From: Ureibacillus acetophenoni
Lineage (GTDB): Bacteria; Bacillota; Bacilli; Bacillales_A; Planococcaceae
Direction of reading: 5' to 3'
Length of the DNA stretch: 64,000 bases
Assembly: GCF_900220965.1 (NCBI RefSeq)
Contig: NZ_OBQC01000003.1
Span: 310,001 to 374,000 of the forward strand
A program made the translations under genes and the position numbers. The notes beneath the pieces are model-generated. The model made no database searches. It saw only the letters and a program-made list of their open reading frames with translations, and was not told the origin of the DNA. Numbering within the stretch: position 1 is the stretch's first letter; every line of letters begins with the position of its first letter. Shown piece after piece: positions 45,683 through 55,409 of the stretch.

Positions 45683-46693
45683 TTAATATAAATCAATTTC
45701 CCGTTTCTTCATACGAATCATAAGCTCATCTACAGCATCTTTCGGCGTCTTTTCATGGAATAGAACCTCATATAACGCTGATGTTAATGGCATAGGTACG
45801 TCGTATTTTTGCGCGAGCTGATATGCGGCTTTTGTAGTTCGGACACCTTCTACAACCATGCCGACCTTTTCTAAGACTTCATTAAGGGTTAACCCTTTCC
45901 CAAGCATATTTCCTGCTCGCCAATTTCGAGAGTGAACGCTTGTACAAGTTGCGATTAAGTCCCCCATTCCTGAAAGACCTGAGAATGTAAATGGATTTCC
46001 TCCCATTTTAACACCTAGTCGGGAAATTTCTGCTAATCCACGAGTGATCAGTGCAGCTTTAGCATTATCTCCATATTCTAATCCATCAGAAATTCCAGCT
46101 CCAAGGGCAATGACATTTTTCAAAGCTCCACCAAGTTCAACACCAATTACATCCGTATTTGTGTAAACTCTAAAATATCCGTTCATAAACAAATCCTGAA
46201 CTTTTTCAGCTGAATCAATATTTTCACAAGCTGCTGTAATTGTCGTTGGATGGCGTAACACTACTTCTTCTGCATGACTTGGTCCAGATAATACAACAAT
46301 ATCTGAAACAACTTCTGCCGGTAAACTTCCTTCTAAAATTTCAGAAATTCTAAGTAGAGTATCTGGCTCAATTCCTTTTGAAACGTGAATAAATAAAGCT
46401 TTCTTATTTAAAGTTTTCATCATATTACTACATACTTCACGAATTGCTTTTGTTGGAACTGCGATAACAAATAATGTTGAGTGTTCGATTGCCTCTGCTA
46501 AGTCACTTGTTGCCGTTAGTTCAGTAGGTAGAATCGTTTCAGGTAAATATTTTTTATTTGTATGGTATTGATTTATCTCAGTAGCTTGGTCTTCTCTATG
46601 TGTCCAAAGTAAAGTTTGATGGCCGTTTTCGGCTAAAACAATCGCTAATGCTGTACCCCAAGATCCAGCTCCAAAAACAGTTACTTTTTCCAT
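45683..46693 (-). CDS. gpsA: glycerol-3-phosphate dehydrogenase [NAD(P)+]
   Basis: A 336-residue enzyme making sn-glycerol 3-phosphate for phospholipids. N-terminal VFGAGSWGTALAIVLAENG binds the nucleotide; LSGPSHAEEV, the catalytic Lys in GGALKNVIALGAGI, and GLSGMGDLIATCTS are diagnostic. ATG 46693 has GAGGGGAA upstream; ATG 46708 does not. It follows der by about 85 nt. Confidence 0.96.
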   Translation of the reverse strand: MEKVTVFGAGSWGTALAIVLAENGHQTLLWTHREDQATEINQYHTNKKYLPETILPTELTATSDLAEAIEHSTLFVIAVPTKAIREVCSNMMKTLNKKALFIHVSKGIEPDTLLRISEILEGSLPAEVVSDIVVLSGPSHAEEVVLRHPTTITAACENIDSAEKVQDLFMNGYFRVYTNTDVIGVELGGALKNVIALGAGISDGLEYGDNAKAALITRGLAEISRLGVKMGGNPFTFSGLSGMGDLIATCTSVHSRNWRAGNMLGKGLTLNEVLEKVGMVVEGVRTTKAAYQLAQKYDVPMPLTSALYEVLFHEKTPKDAVDELMIRMKKREIDLY

Positions 46694-46777
46694 TGTACTT
46701 CCCCTCACTTATTTCAAATTAGCCCTTAAGGTAATTGCACCTTTTACTTACTCCATAAGGCATTTGAATTAAATAAA

Positions 46778-48088
46778 TTAGTCTCTAGCACGTGTAATTA
46801 AACGTATTGGCGTGCCTTCAAAATCAAAAGTTTCACGAATGCGATTTTCAAGAAAACGGACATATGAAAAATGCATAAGCTCAGGGTCATTAACAAAGGT
46901 AACAAAAGTAGGTGGCTTCACCGATACTTGAGTAGTGTAGTAAATTCGTAAACGACGTCCTTTATCACTTGGAGCAGGATTTCTTGCAACTGCATCTTCA
47001 ATAACCTCATTAAGAATAGATGATTGGATACGCATTGCATGATTTTCACTTACACGTTGAACCAATGCTAAAATTTGGTGAACTCTTTGCTTTGTTTTAG
47101 CAGAAACGAAAATAATTGGAGCATAGCTTAAGAATAAGAAGTGCTCACGAATTTGTTCTGTAAATAAATTCATCGTTTTTTCGTCTTTTTCAACTGCATC
47201 CCATTTATTTACAACAATAATTATTCCCTTACCAGCTTCGTGGGCATATCCAGCGATTTTTTTGTCTTGCTCTTGAATTCCCTCTTCTGCATTTAGTACG
47301 ACTAAAACAACGTCGGAACGTTCAATCGCTCTCATTGCTCGAAGAACTGAATACTTTTCAGTTGATTCGAACACTTTCCCTCTTTTACGCATCCCAGCTG
47401 TATCAATGATTACATAATCCTGATCTTCATAAGTGTAAGGAGTATCGATAGCATCTCGAGTTGTACCTGCAATGTTACTAACTATTACACGTTCTTGACC
47501 TAAAAATGCATTCACTAAAGATGATTTCCCTACATTCGGACGACCAATTAAACTAAATTTAATTGTTTCATCAGGGTAAATTTCTTCATCTTCTTTCGGA
47601 AAATGCTTCGCACATTCATCTAACAAATCTCCAAGTCCAAGTCCATGAGAACCTGAGATTGGGAATGGCTCACCAAATCCTAATGAATAGAAATCATAAA
47701 TCATTTCTCGCATATCTGGATTATCAATTTTATTAACTGCAAGAACGACCGGCTTTTTTGTCTTATATAAAAGTTTTGCCACTTGTTCATCTGCTAAGGT
47801 TACACCTTCGCGGCCGTTTGTCATAAAAATAATGACATCCGCTTCTTGAATGGCGATTTCTGCTTGGGCGCGAATTTGTTCTAAAAAGGGTTCGTCCCCC
47901 ATTTCAATTCCGCCCGTATCTATAATGTTAAATTCATGTGTTAACCAATCTGCCGAACTATAAATGCGGTCACGTGTAACTCCTGGAATATCTTCCACAA
48001 TAGAAACACGTTCACCAACAATACGATTAAATATTGTAGATTTCCCAACGTTCGGACGACCTACGATGGCGATTACTGGTTTTGTCAT
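46778..48088 (-). CDS. der: ribosome biogenesis GTPase Der (EngA)
   Basis: A 436-residue protein with two tandem G domains: [13 protein letters not shown] with DTGGIEMGD and NKID, and [14 protein letters not shown] with [11 protein letters not shown] and NKWD. A C-terminal KH-like domain follows (about 355-436). It matures the 50S ribosomal subunit. The length is normal. The 420 bp before the next gene hold an inverted-repeat element and the rpsA terminator. Confidence 0.97.
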   Translation of the reverse strand: MTKPVIAIVGRPNVGKSTIFNRIVGERVSIVEDIPGVTRDRIYSSADWLTHEFNIIDTGGIEMGDEPFLEQIRAQAEIAIQEADVIIFMTNGREGVTLADEQVAKLLYKTKKPVVLAVNKIDNPDMREMIYDFYSLGFGEPFPISGSHGLGLGDLLDECAKHFPKEDEEIYPDETIKFSLIGRPNVGKSSLVNAFLGQERVIVSNIAGTTRDAIDTPYTYEDQDYVIIDTAGMRKRGKVFESTEKYSVLRAMRAIERSDVVLVVLNAEEGIQEQDKKIAGYAHEAGKGIIIVVNKWDAVEKDEKTMNLFTEQIREHFLFLSYAPIIFVSAKTKQRVHQILALVQRVSENHAMRIQSSILNEVIEDAVARNPAPSDKGRRLRIYYTTQVSVKPPTFVTFVNDPELMHFSYVRFLENRIRETFDFEGTPIRLITRARD

Positions 48089-48210
48089 CTGTACTTCATC
48101 CTTCCAAAATCTTATCTTTTGTATTATACATTAGAAATACACATTTCGCCTAAAAATAGGTCAAAATGATATTTTTTCTTGTACGAATAATAAATTTAAA
48201 ACACTTACCA

Positions 48211-48447
48211 ATTGAATATTGAACAAATTAAGATCGTTTTGTTTCATATTGTTATTAAGTCATACACTTATTATGTAGAGATGGTTCTGTTTTCAATACG
48301 ATAGAAAATTGCGATTGTAAAAAAGTTACGATATTTACTCAATTGGCGAAATCGATATACGACATATTTGAAATTAAGCGCAAATTGCACATAACTTTGA
48401 ATATGTCGTATATCGAATCCGGTAATTTGATGAATTTCAATATTCAA
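48211..48447. repeat. nested inverted repeats between rpsA and der
   Basis: The inner pair is perfect over 17 bp: TCGATATACGACATATT (48352-48368) and its complement (48400-48416), 31 bp apart. The outer pair is TTGAATATTGAA (48213-48224 approx.) with its complement near 48436-48447. No reading frame fits. The 48089-48508 gap holds nothing else that I can name apart from the rpsA terminator. It could be a miniature mobile element, a large leader hairpin or a binding site. Confidence 0.55.
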
Positions 48448-48460
48448 CTATCTACAAAAA

Positions 48461-48494
48461 AATAAAAAACAGGTGTGTTTTGGACACACCTGTT
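48461..48494 (-). terminator. terminator of cmk-rpsA
   Basis: Stem ACAGGTGTGT/ACACACCTGT (48469-48493) followed by T-rich DNA on the minus strand, 15 nt after rpsA. Confidence 0.92.
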
Positions 48495-48508
48495 TAATAG
48501 AAGCTGTG

Positions 48509-49654
48509 TTATTTATTTGTGAAGCCTTTTAAACGATCGCCGATTACTTCACTTAGTGAGAATCCAGAAGTCTCTTCTGGTAATTCATATTCAAATTCTT
48601 CTTCCTTCTCAGGATTTTCTTGAAGTTCTTTTATTGTTAATGATAGACGTTTTTCTGCACTATTTACATCTAGTACTTTTACTTCTACCTCTTGCCCCTC
48701 TTTTAACACTTCATGTGGAGTATTGATGTGTTTATGCGAGATTTGAGAAATATGCACAAGCCCTTCAACACCAGGGAACAGTTCTACAAATGCTCCAAAT
48801 GAAACTAAACGTCTTACTGTACCTGTTAAAACAGAACCTTTTGCAACACGTTCTTCAATGTTTGACCATGGTCCTGGAAGAGTATCTTTAATAGATAAAG
48901 AAATTCTTTCATTTTCAGGATCCACTGAAAGAACTTTCACTTTCACAGCTTGGCCCTTTGTTAAAACTTGATTGACGTCTTCTACATGATCATGGGAGAC
49001 TTGAGAAATGTGTACTAGACCATCTATACCACCTATGTCAACGAAAGCTCCAAACGGCGCAATACGTTGAACTGTGCCATCAAGAACATCGCCTTCTTTA
49101 ATGCCAGAAAGAACTTGTTTCTTCTTTGAATTTTTTTGTTCTTCAACAACAGCACGATGAGATAAAATAAGTCTTCCTTTTTCTTTATCTAGTTCTGTTA
49201 TTTTAAAACTTAATGTTTTGCCTTTATAGTCTTCGAAGTCTTCAACAAAATAGTCCTCTACTAGAGATGCAGGAACGAAGCCACGAACACCTAAATCAAC
49301 TACAAGGCCACCCTTCACAACATCTTTTACTTCTGCATCAAAAACTTCACCTGATGCAAATTGGGCCTCTAGCTTATCCCAAGCTTTCATTGCATCTACT
49401 TTACGTTTTGATAATACAAAATTTTCTTCTTCAACTTTTGTAATGATTAGTTCTAATTCATCACCAACGGATACTACATCGGATGCTTTTTCAATATGCA
49501 AACTAGATAGTTCGCTAATCGGTACGATTCCGTCAAACGGTGCACCTTCTATTGAAACAGTTACTGCTTTGTCTTCAACCTTAGCAGCAACACCTTTCAC
49601 AATATCTCCTTCTTGAAATTCTTGACCTAAATTTGCATTCATTTCTTCAGACAT
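48509..49654 (-). CDS. rpsA: 30S ribosomal protein S1 homologue
   Basis: A 381-residue protein with four S1 RNA-binding domains (roughly 15-85, 100-170, 185-255 and 270-345) and an acidic tail. This is the shorter Bacillus form (YpfD) rather than the six-domain E. coli S1. Repeated GAFVDIGGIDGLVHISQVS-type strands mark the last two domains. GGAGGG precedes the ATG. It follows cmk with a gap of about 190 nt lacking a terminator, so a shared transcript is likely. Confidence 0.95.
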   Translation of the reverse strand: MSEEMNANLGQEFQEGDIVKGVAAKVEDKAVTVSIEGAPFDGIVPISELSSLHIEKASDVVSVGDELELIITKVEEENFVLSKRKVDAMKAWDKLEAQFASGEVFDAEVKDVVKGGLVVDLGVRGFVPASLVEDYFVEDFEDYKGKTLSFKITELDKEKGRLILSHRAVVEEQKNSKKKQVLSGIKEGDVLDGTVQRIAPFGAFVDIGGIDGLVHISQVSHDHVEDVNQVLTKGQAVKVKVLSVDPENERISLSIKDTLPGPWSNIEERVAKGSVLTGTVRRLVSFGAFVELFPGVEGLVHISQISHKHINTPHEVLKEGQEVEVKVLDVNSAEKRLSLTIKELQENPEKEEEFEYELPEETSGFSLSEVIGDRLKGFTNK

Positions 49655-49842
49655 ATGTAACCCTCCTTCGCATCTTCCAATTTCTATTTTATTAGATAAC
49701 TTCTATAAAGACAAAAAATATTCCTTTTCTTTTTAGAAAAACTTGGTTAATTGTTGTGAAATTGGTGGTAAACATAGATGAATTATACATTTAACACATA
49801 AAAAAAGTATCTATATATTGAAAATACGTTCAACTCTTAAAA

Positions 49843-50517
49843 TTATTCCATTTTTTCTCTTGCTAATCTTAATATTTCATTTGCTGCTTGTTCAATTGAC
49901 AGCTCTGTTGTATCAAGATAGATTGCATCTTCTGCTTGAATTAATGGAGATGCTTCTCTCTCACTATCTAGTTTGTCCCTTAATGAAATTTCTTGAATTA
50001 ACGTTTCCAGATTCGAAGGAATCCCTCGTTTTTCATTATCTATTAAACGTCTTTTTGCTCTTTCCTCAACAGAAGCGGACATAAAGATTTTTAATTCTGC
50101 ATCTGTTAATACATGAGTTGCTATATCGCGACCGTCCATAACAATGCCACCGTTTGATGCTAATTCTTGCTGTTTTCCCACAAGTATTTCACGAATATTT
50201 GGATGTGCTGAAACTTGTGAGACATTTGCGGTTACTTCATTTGAACGGATTAAATTCGTTACATCTTCTCCATCGACATAAACTAGTTGTCCATTTTTTG
50301 ATGGTTTTAAGTCGATCACAGTGCTTAAAAGCATTGTTTCTAAAGCTTCTTGATTCTCTAATTCTATGTTTTCTTTCAATGCTTTATACGTTACGGCTCT
50401 ATACATAGCTCCAGTATCGATATATGTAAAACCGAGGTTTTCTGCAACAATTTTTGCAATAGTGCTTTTACCTGCACCAGCTGGCCCATCTATCGCAATT
50501 TGAATTTGTTTTGACAT
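49843..50517 (-). CDS. cmk: cytidylate kinase
   Basis: A 224-residue kinase phosphorylating CMP and dCMP. The P-loop IDGPAGAGKSTIAK lies at residues 8-21; YIDTGAMYRAVTY, MDGRDIATHVL and RRLIDNEKRG (lid region) are characteristic. GTAGGGA precedes the ATG. The cmk-rpsA pair is conserved across many bacteria. Confidence 0.97.
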   Translation of the reverse strand: MSKQIQIAIDGPAGAGKSTIAKIVAENLGFTYIDTGAMYRAVTYKALKENIELENQEALETMLLSTVIDLKPSKNGQLVYVDGEDVTNLIRSNEVTANVSQVSAHPNIREILVGKQQELASNGGIVMDGRDIATHVLTDAELKIFMSASVEERAKRRLIDNEKRGIPSNLETLIQEISLRDKLDSEREASPLIQAEDAIYLDTTELSIEQAANEILRLAREKME

Positions 50518-50613
50518 CGTAATCCCTACTTTCCAAACTACATAATAACATAGATATTATTCGTTTTTCTTGTAATCCAATCTCAAAAGATAATATGAGA
50601 CAATTTATTATAT

Positions 50614-50649
50614 ACCAAAAGAAAAAGCCCTTTCTATTTAGGGCTTTTT
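50614..50649 (-). terminator. terminator of ypfA
   Basis: Stem AAAAAGCCCT/AGGGCTTTTT (50622-50649) followed by TCTTTTGG on the minus strand, 33 nt after ypfA. Confidence 0.9.
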
Positions 50650-50681
50650 ATAATTAACAATTTCTAGATATATTCAAAAGA

Positions 50682-51338
50682 TTAAACAGTTTTTAGTTCA
50701 TTTCTATGAAGAATTAGTTGTCTTTCGAAACAGAATCTTAAAATATGTTGTTTTACAACATCTTCTAACTCAACAAATTGAGTAGAAGCTAGTTTTAGTC
50801 CATTTTTTTCAAATATACGAACTATATAAGCATTTGTACGAACATATCGAATATCACCGTTAGAATATGGTAATACAATCGTTAATTCAATTTGATCGCC
50901 ATCTTTGAAAGGTACATCGGAGTTCAGAATTAGTGCAAGCCCACCTGCACTAATATCTTGGGATACAAATTGAAAATATTGATTTTCAAACTCTACGGCT
51001 ACATCAACTGTTGTTTTAACACGAACGAACTCTCGACGTTGAACTTTAATAAATTCATCAACCGGAGGAAGTGTTAACATGATCATTGGAATGTTATTAA
51101 GTTTACGACCAATAACCTCCGTATTAAAAGCATAACTAGTTTCATCTTCATTGACAAAAGTAGCACGAAATTGTGAACCATCGATTAAAAAGGCAGTTTT
51201 TTTCGTTAAACTATTTATCGGATAATCGATATAAAGTACCCTATCTGATTGTTCTACAACTTTACAATGGAATTTCTCAGACTTTTCATAAGCAGGGATA
51301 GGTTCCAATGTTAGTACTGTTCCAATTTTTATTTCCAA
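50682..51338 (-). CDS. ypfA: PilZ-domain c-di-GMP receptor YpfA (YcgR-like)
   Basis: A 218-residue protein with an N-terminal YcgR-like domain (about 1-95) and a PilZ domain. The PilZ domain carries the c-di-GMP motif QRREFVRV followed by DISAGGLAL (D-x-S-x2-G). In B. subtilis YpfA (DgrA) slows flagellar rotation by acting on the motor when c-di-GMP rises; the same role here is inferred. The start is TTG, with GAGGTGG about 12 nt upstream and a strong dyad before that. Confidence 0.92.
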   Translation of the reverse strand: MEIKIGTVLTLEPIPAYEKSEKFHCKVVEQSDRVLYIDYPINSLTKKTAFLIDGSQFRATFVNEDETSYAFNTEVIGRKLNNIPMIMLTLPPVDEFIKVQRREFVRVKTTVDVAVEFENQYFQFVSQDISAGGLALILNSDVPFKDGDQIELTIVLPYSNGDIRYVRTNAYIVRIFEKNGLKLASTQFVELEDVVKQHILRFCFERQLILHRNELKTV

Positions 51339-51354
51339 AACTAAATCGCCACCT

Positions 51355-51385
51355 CGTGCAATAGTATATCTTATATTATTGCACG
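51355..51385 (-). promoter_or_regulatory. dyad in the ypfA leader
   Basis: Near-perfect arms CGTGCAATAGTATA and TATATTATTGCACG (one G-T pair) around TCT. The 3' arm ends right next to the GAGGTGG ribosome site. No T-run follows, so it is not a normal ypeB terminator; an operator or a translation-controlling hairpin is possible. Confidence 0.5.
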
Positions 51386-51422
51386 AAATTATACGATTTT
51401 CTATGTTTCATTTGTCTATCTT

Positions 51423-52703
51423 CTATTGCATATATTCAACTTTTAACACTTCATGGTTCTCGGCATCTACAACTACTCTGAAAGTTTCATTGTAATCGCT
51501 ATCGTAACGCGCTATAACTTCATAACATAGACGTAATTCAAATAAATCATTCTCTGTATAGATCATACTTTCCTCTTCGACAATTGTTCCTGGTCGGAAG
51601 AACTGTTTCCAATCGATAGGATTAACTGGTTGTTCTTTAATCGTTTCTTTTTGCACGTATTCCATCGCATTTAAACCTAATAATTCGCCACTAGCTTTTG
51701 ACACTTTAAATTGAATTCCATCTGGATATACAATAGCATCATTATAAACACGTGCAGCAGCAATATGATAAACTTCGTGGTTTTCCCTAAACTCTACAAT
51801 TTCGACATCTTTGTATCCTGCATTTTTTACAAATTCATAAGTTAAGTCTTTAATATCTTGCGTCGACATATTTTTATCTTCCTGAACAGGACGTTCAGAT
51901 AGGAAGGATATAATATGACCGCCTTTTACAGTGATGTCAGCATATCCCATACGACTACCTTTTACAAATTGAATATGGTAAAACGGGTATGGAGCATCAT
52001 CTCTACTTTTAGTGACCGTGTAAGCTGCATCTTTAATATTTGGGATTAGAAGTTCCAAAACTTCAATTGCTTGTTCTTTTGTAATTTCTTTATCATTTAA
52101 ATTTTGCAGTTCCCTTTTCTTCAACCAGTCTGATTCACTAGCTGTTAATGGGAAATCAGTTTCACCGTATGTTTTTAAGTTTTGAGCAATATTTGTAAAT
52201 TGCTCATCTTCCGTTTCATTATTTAATACTCGTTGCCACTTCGAGAAATCTCCATCATTTTCGAAATATCTAGAAGTAGCAACTTCCCATTCATTTGATA
52301 ATGAGCGTAAATTTGTAGCTACGACTCCCATTTTATCATGCCATTCTTCATAACTACCTTTTTCAGCAGCTATTCGTGCTTCGTCACCGATGTTCCCAAT
52401 GTATTTTATCCAATTGTTTGCCACTTCTTGATTTAAAGGCAAACTACCAATTGAAGAACGTAACTGGTCGCTTAAACGCCAAATATTATCAAGTTCCTTA
52501 TTCAGTGCATTTTTATCTTGGAATAATAACGACTGATTAACTGAAGTTTGAAGGGTTGATAACGTTTCGGACGCACTCGTTAATGCATTTGTATATTGCG
52601 CATGGACCGTTCTTTCTAACTGTTTGTTTTCATTTCTTACTTCAAATGAATATAATCCAAGAGCTAGAACAGCTATTGATAACAAATAGACTGCATTTTT
52701 CAT
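51423..52703 (-). CDS. ypeB: germination protein YpeB
   Basis: A 426-residue protein needed to place and keep SleB in the spore. An N-terminal signal/membrane segment (about 3-20) precedes a helical region (about 25-200). Two or three PepSY-like domains follow in the C-terminal half (YPFYHIQFVKGSRMGYADITVKGG and later repeats). AAAGGAGGG precedes the ATG. It lies 12 nt after sleB, the conserved sleB-ypeB pair, probably read from the forespore sigma-G promoter before sleB. Confidence 0.95.
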   Translation of the reverse strand: MKNAVYLLSIAVLALGLYSFEVRNENKQLERTVHAQYTNALTSASETLSTLQTSVNQSLLFQDKNALNKELDNIWRLSDQLRSSIGSLPLNQEVANNWIKYIGNIGDEARIAAEKGSYEEWHDKMGVVATNLRSLSNEWEVATSRYFENDGDFSKWQRVLNNETEDEQFTNIAQNLKTYGETDFPLTASESDWLKKRELQNLNDKEITKEQAIEVLELLIPNIKDAAYTVTKSRDDAPYPFYHIQFVKGSRMGYADITVKGGHIISFLSERPVQEDKNMSTQDIKDLTYEFVKNAGYKDVEIVEFRENHEVYHIAAARVYNDAIVYPDGIQFKVSKASGELLGLNAMEYVQKETIKEQPVNPIDWKQFFRPGTIVEEESMIYTENDLFELRLCYEVIARYDSDYNETFRVVVDAENHEVLKVEYMQ

Positions 52704-52715
52704 GTGATCCCTCCT

Positions 52716-53531
52716 TTAGTAGCAGAATATATGTTCACCGATTTTCTTAATTTGAGGCCTTGACCAAATCCATGCACTTGTTGCTGTATTTGGATTGAAA
52801 TAGTAAAGCGCATTTTCTGAAGGATCCCATCCATTCATTGCATCAAGCACTGCTTGTTTAGCTCTTTCGTTTGGTGTCAACCAAATTTGTCCGTCCGCAA
52901 CTGCAGTAAATGCACGTGGTTGGAAAATAATTTCTGAAATCGTGTTAGGAAAATCAGGTGATTCTAAACGATTTAATATAACAGCTGCAACAGCAACCTG
53001 TCCTTCATAAGGTTCACCACGAGCTTCTCCATAAACTGCGTTAGCCATTAATTGTAAATCTCGTTCTGAATATTTAACTGGTAATTGAACAGTAGAAGCA
53101 TTATTTTGTCCTTGTCCACCATTTGAACCTCTTCCAGGCTTTGTCTGCTGTGCAAGAGGTGTATTTCCATAGTGGGTGAATTGATTTCCTTGAGCTATTT
53201 GTTGATGAACCCAATCTCGATTGTATTGACTTGCATTTACTAGTTTATTTCTCGTATCTGGACCTAATATTCCATCAACTTCTAACCCCCATTGTTCTTG
53301 GAAGTTTCGTAGTGCCCAATAGGTTCCATAGCCAAAAATGCCATCAATTTTCCCATTATAAAAGCCTACCCATTGTAATCTAGCTTGTAACTCTATTACG
53401 TCATCACCAGATGAACCGCGCTCTAAAAGGCGACCAGAAAAAGCATGCGCTTCTTTAGTTTGATCAATAGACGAAGCAATTCCAAGTACTAATAAAACTG
53501 TAATAAGTATGCTTCTTATCATATAATTCAC
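52716..53531 (-). CDS. sleB: spore cortex-lytic enzyme SleB
   Basis: A 271-residue lytic transglycosylase that breaks cortex peptidoglycan at germination. A signal peptide (about 1-30, ending EAHAF) precedes a peptidoglycan-binding domain (LLERGSSGDDVIELQARLQ, about 34-95) and a Gly/Asn/Gln-rich linker. The hydrolase-2 catalytic domain (about 150-271) has the catalytic Glu in VYGEARGEPYEGQVAVAAV. The start is GTG 9 nt after GGAG. It is followed by ypeB, its partner. Confidence 0.96.
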   Translation of the reverse strand: MNYMIRSILITVLLVLGIASSIDQTKEAHAFSGRLLERGSSGDDVIELQARLQWVGFYNGKIDGIFGYGTYWALRNFQEQWGLEVDGILGPDTRNKLVNASQYNRDWVHQQIAQGNQFTHYGNTPLAQQTKPGRGSNGGQGQNNASTVQLPVKYSERDLQLMANAVYGEARGEPYEGQVAVAAVILNRLESPDFPNTISEIIFQPRAFTAVADGQIWLTPNERAKQAVLDAMNGWDPSENALYYFNPNTATSAWIWSRPQIKKIGEHIFCY

Positions 53532-53551
53532 TTTAATTCACTCCTTTCTCA

Positions 53552-53580
53552 TAGCATGTAAGAAAGTGAATGTTTTATAC
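53552..53580 (-). promoter_or_regulatory. probable sigma-G promoter of sleB-ypeB
   Basis: GTATA (53576-53580) and CATGCTA (53552-53558) with a 17-bp spacer fit forespore sigma-G promoters, as known for B. subtilis sleB. The -10 box is about 20 nt before the start codon, so the leader is very short. Confidence 0.6.
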
Positions 53581-53583
53581 GTG

Positions 53584-53634
53584 AAAAACAAGAAAAACGG
53601 CTCATGAAATCCAATGATTGTTTCATGAACCGTT
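53584..53634 (-). terminator. terminator of prsW
   Basis: Arms AACGG-TCATGAAA and complement (53597-53609 with 53621-53634), then TTTTTCTTGTTTTTC on the minus strand. The stem begins inside the prsW stop codon. Confidence 0.92.
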
Positions 53635-54310
53635 AATGATATTTGTTTTGTTCAATTAGATGATCTACTAAGTGTTGGTGGGCAAGTTTTACTTTTCTTA
53701 AGGCATACCACCATAAAAATAACATAAATGGTGCAACAAGATATACCCAGTAATCTTCAAATGATAAAATAGCATTGTAAATAAAATGTAATAACAAAGG
53801 TGCTAAAAACGCCAATACTAAATATTCAGTTGCTTTGTCGTTTTTGGCAAATTTACTCTTACCAAAATAATAGCCCATGACAACACCATAAAGTGCATGA
53901 CTACTAACTGGTAGTAACGCTCTCATAAAAGCAGTATCGATTCCAAAAGTTAATAAAAATAGAACATTTTCAACTGTTGCAAATCCTAATGATATACTGG
54001 CACCATACAGGATGCCATCATAGGGATCGTCGAATTCAATATGTCCATAGATTACGACAAATATGACAAGCCATTTAAAAAACTCTTCAATTGTACTAGA
54101 GAACAATACGTTTGCAACAAATGGACTTGAAAAAACGCCCTCTTCTTTTAATACATATTGTATAAACATTATTGGAAAGGTTATTAATGCCCCATAGATG
54201 AATGCCTGAAGTAATGTTTTTCGCGGTTCAGTTGACATTTGATTTCGTAGGTAAAAGTAACTGAACAGTGCGAGGCCTGGAGCTATCGCAGCAGACAATA
54301 ATATAAACAT
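53633..54310 (-). CDS. prsW: intramembrane protease PrsW
   Basis: A 225-residue polytopic membrane protein of the PrsW/CAAX-protease superfamily. It has about seven hydrophobic segments, the Glu pair in SSTIEEFFKW, and the later motifs FATVENVLFL and SSHALYGVVMGY that form the active site. In B. subtilis PrsW cuts the anti-sigma factor RsiW (site 1) to activate sigma-W. rsiW is not in this window. AAAAGGAG precedes the ATG. Confidence 0.93.
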   Translation of the reverse strand: MFILLSAAIAPGLALFSYFYLRNQMSTEPRKTLLQAFIYGALITFPIMFIQYVLKEEGVFSSPFVANVLFSSTIEEFFKWLVIFVVIYGHIEFDDPYDGILYGASISLGFATVENVLFLLTFGIDTAFMRALLPVSSHALYGVVMGYYFGKSKFAKNDKATEYLVLAFLAPLLLHFIYNAILSFEDYWVYLVAPFMLFLWWYALRKVKLAHQHLVDHLIEQNKYH

Positions 54311-54397
54311 GTCGATTTGCTCCTTTTTAAAGACTAAACTTTATAATATTATAACATTAAAACGAGCTTGTAAAATATTAATAAAGGAGATTTTACA

Positions 54398-55369
54398 ATG
54401 AAAAAAAACATTCTGTTAATTCATACAGGTGGTACCATTTCAATGCAAATAAATAATGAAACTGGATCTGTATTACCATCCGATTCAAATCCAATTATGG
54501 GTCTTAGTAGTAGTTTAGATCAGTATGCAAATATTACCGAATTAGAAGCGTTTAACTTACCATCACCTCACATAACACCGAACGAGATGTTACAACTAAG
54601 AAATTTAATAGTGGACTCAACAAAAACGAACCAATTCGATGGTATAGTTATTACCCATGGGACTGACACTTTGGAAGAAACTGCTTATTTTTTAGATTTA
54701 ACGACAAATTTTGATTTTCCAATTGTATTAACGGGTGCAATGAGGTCTTCTAATGAGCTTGGCGCAGATGGTGTTTACAATTTAGTAGAGGCTGTTCGGG
54801 TTGCTTGTAGTGAAGATGCATCGAAAAAAGGTGTCCTTGTAGTAATGAATGATGAAATTCATCAAGCGTTTAACATTACAAAAACATCGACTTCTAGTGT
54901 AAATACTTTCCAAAGTCCTCAATATGGACCAATTGGGTTAATAACGAAAAAATTAGTACATATTCATCAATCACCTATTAAGAGAAGATTTGTTGAAGTG
55001 AAATCATTAGAAAAAAGAGTAGCCATGTTGAAAGTATATGCTGGCATGGAAGGAGATCTATTAGAATCCATTTTACAGTTGAAGTACGATGGTGTTGTAC
55101 TAGAAGGATTAGGGCAAGGAAATGTACCTCCAAAAGTGGTTGATGGCATTGCGAAACTGCTTGATGCGAAAGTTCCTGTTGTACTTGTTTCACGTTGTTT
55201 TAATGGGATTGCTGAACCAGTCTATGGCTATCCCGGTGGTGGAAAAATGCTAGAAGATATGGGTGTCATTTTTGCTACTGGAATTAGTGGTCAAAAAGCT
55301 CGATTAAAATTATTAATTGGATTGAACCAGGTAAATAAACCGGTTGATTTAAAAGAGTTTTTTAATTAA
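54398..55369 (+). CDS. ansA: type I (cytoplasmic) L-asparaginase
   Basis: A 323-residue asparaginase hydrolysing asparagine to aspartate and ammonia. Nucleophile Thr13 lies in THTGG-like HTGGTISMQ and the second active Thr/Asp in THGTDTLEET (86-95). The absence of a signal peptide makes it cytoplasmic. AAAGGAG precedes the ATG. It is one of only four plus-strand genes here. No ansB (aspartase) or ansR regulator follows; instead a 51-bp repeat array does. Confidence 0.95.
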   Translation: MKKNILLIHTGGTISMQINNETGSVLPSDSNPIMGLSSSLDQYANITELEAFNLPSPHITPNEMLQLRNLIVDSTKTNQFDGIVITHGTDTLEETAYFLDLTTNFDFPIVLTGAMRSSNELGADGVYNLVEAVRVACSEDASKKGVLVVMNDEIHQAFNITKTSTSSVNTFQSPQYGPIGLITKKLVHIHQSPIKRRFVEVKSLEKRVAMLKVYAGMEGDLLESILQLKYDGVVLEGLGQGNVPPKVVDGIAKLLDAKVPVVLVSRCFNGIAEPVYGYPGGGKMLEDMGVIFATGISGQKARLKLLIGLNQVNKPVDLKEFFN

Positions 55370-55409
55370 TTTTTCCTTCATAGAATTAGGGCATGACGTT
55401 TCAGGTATA

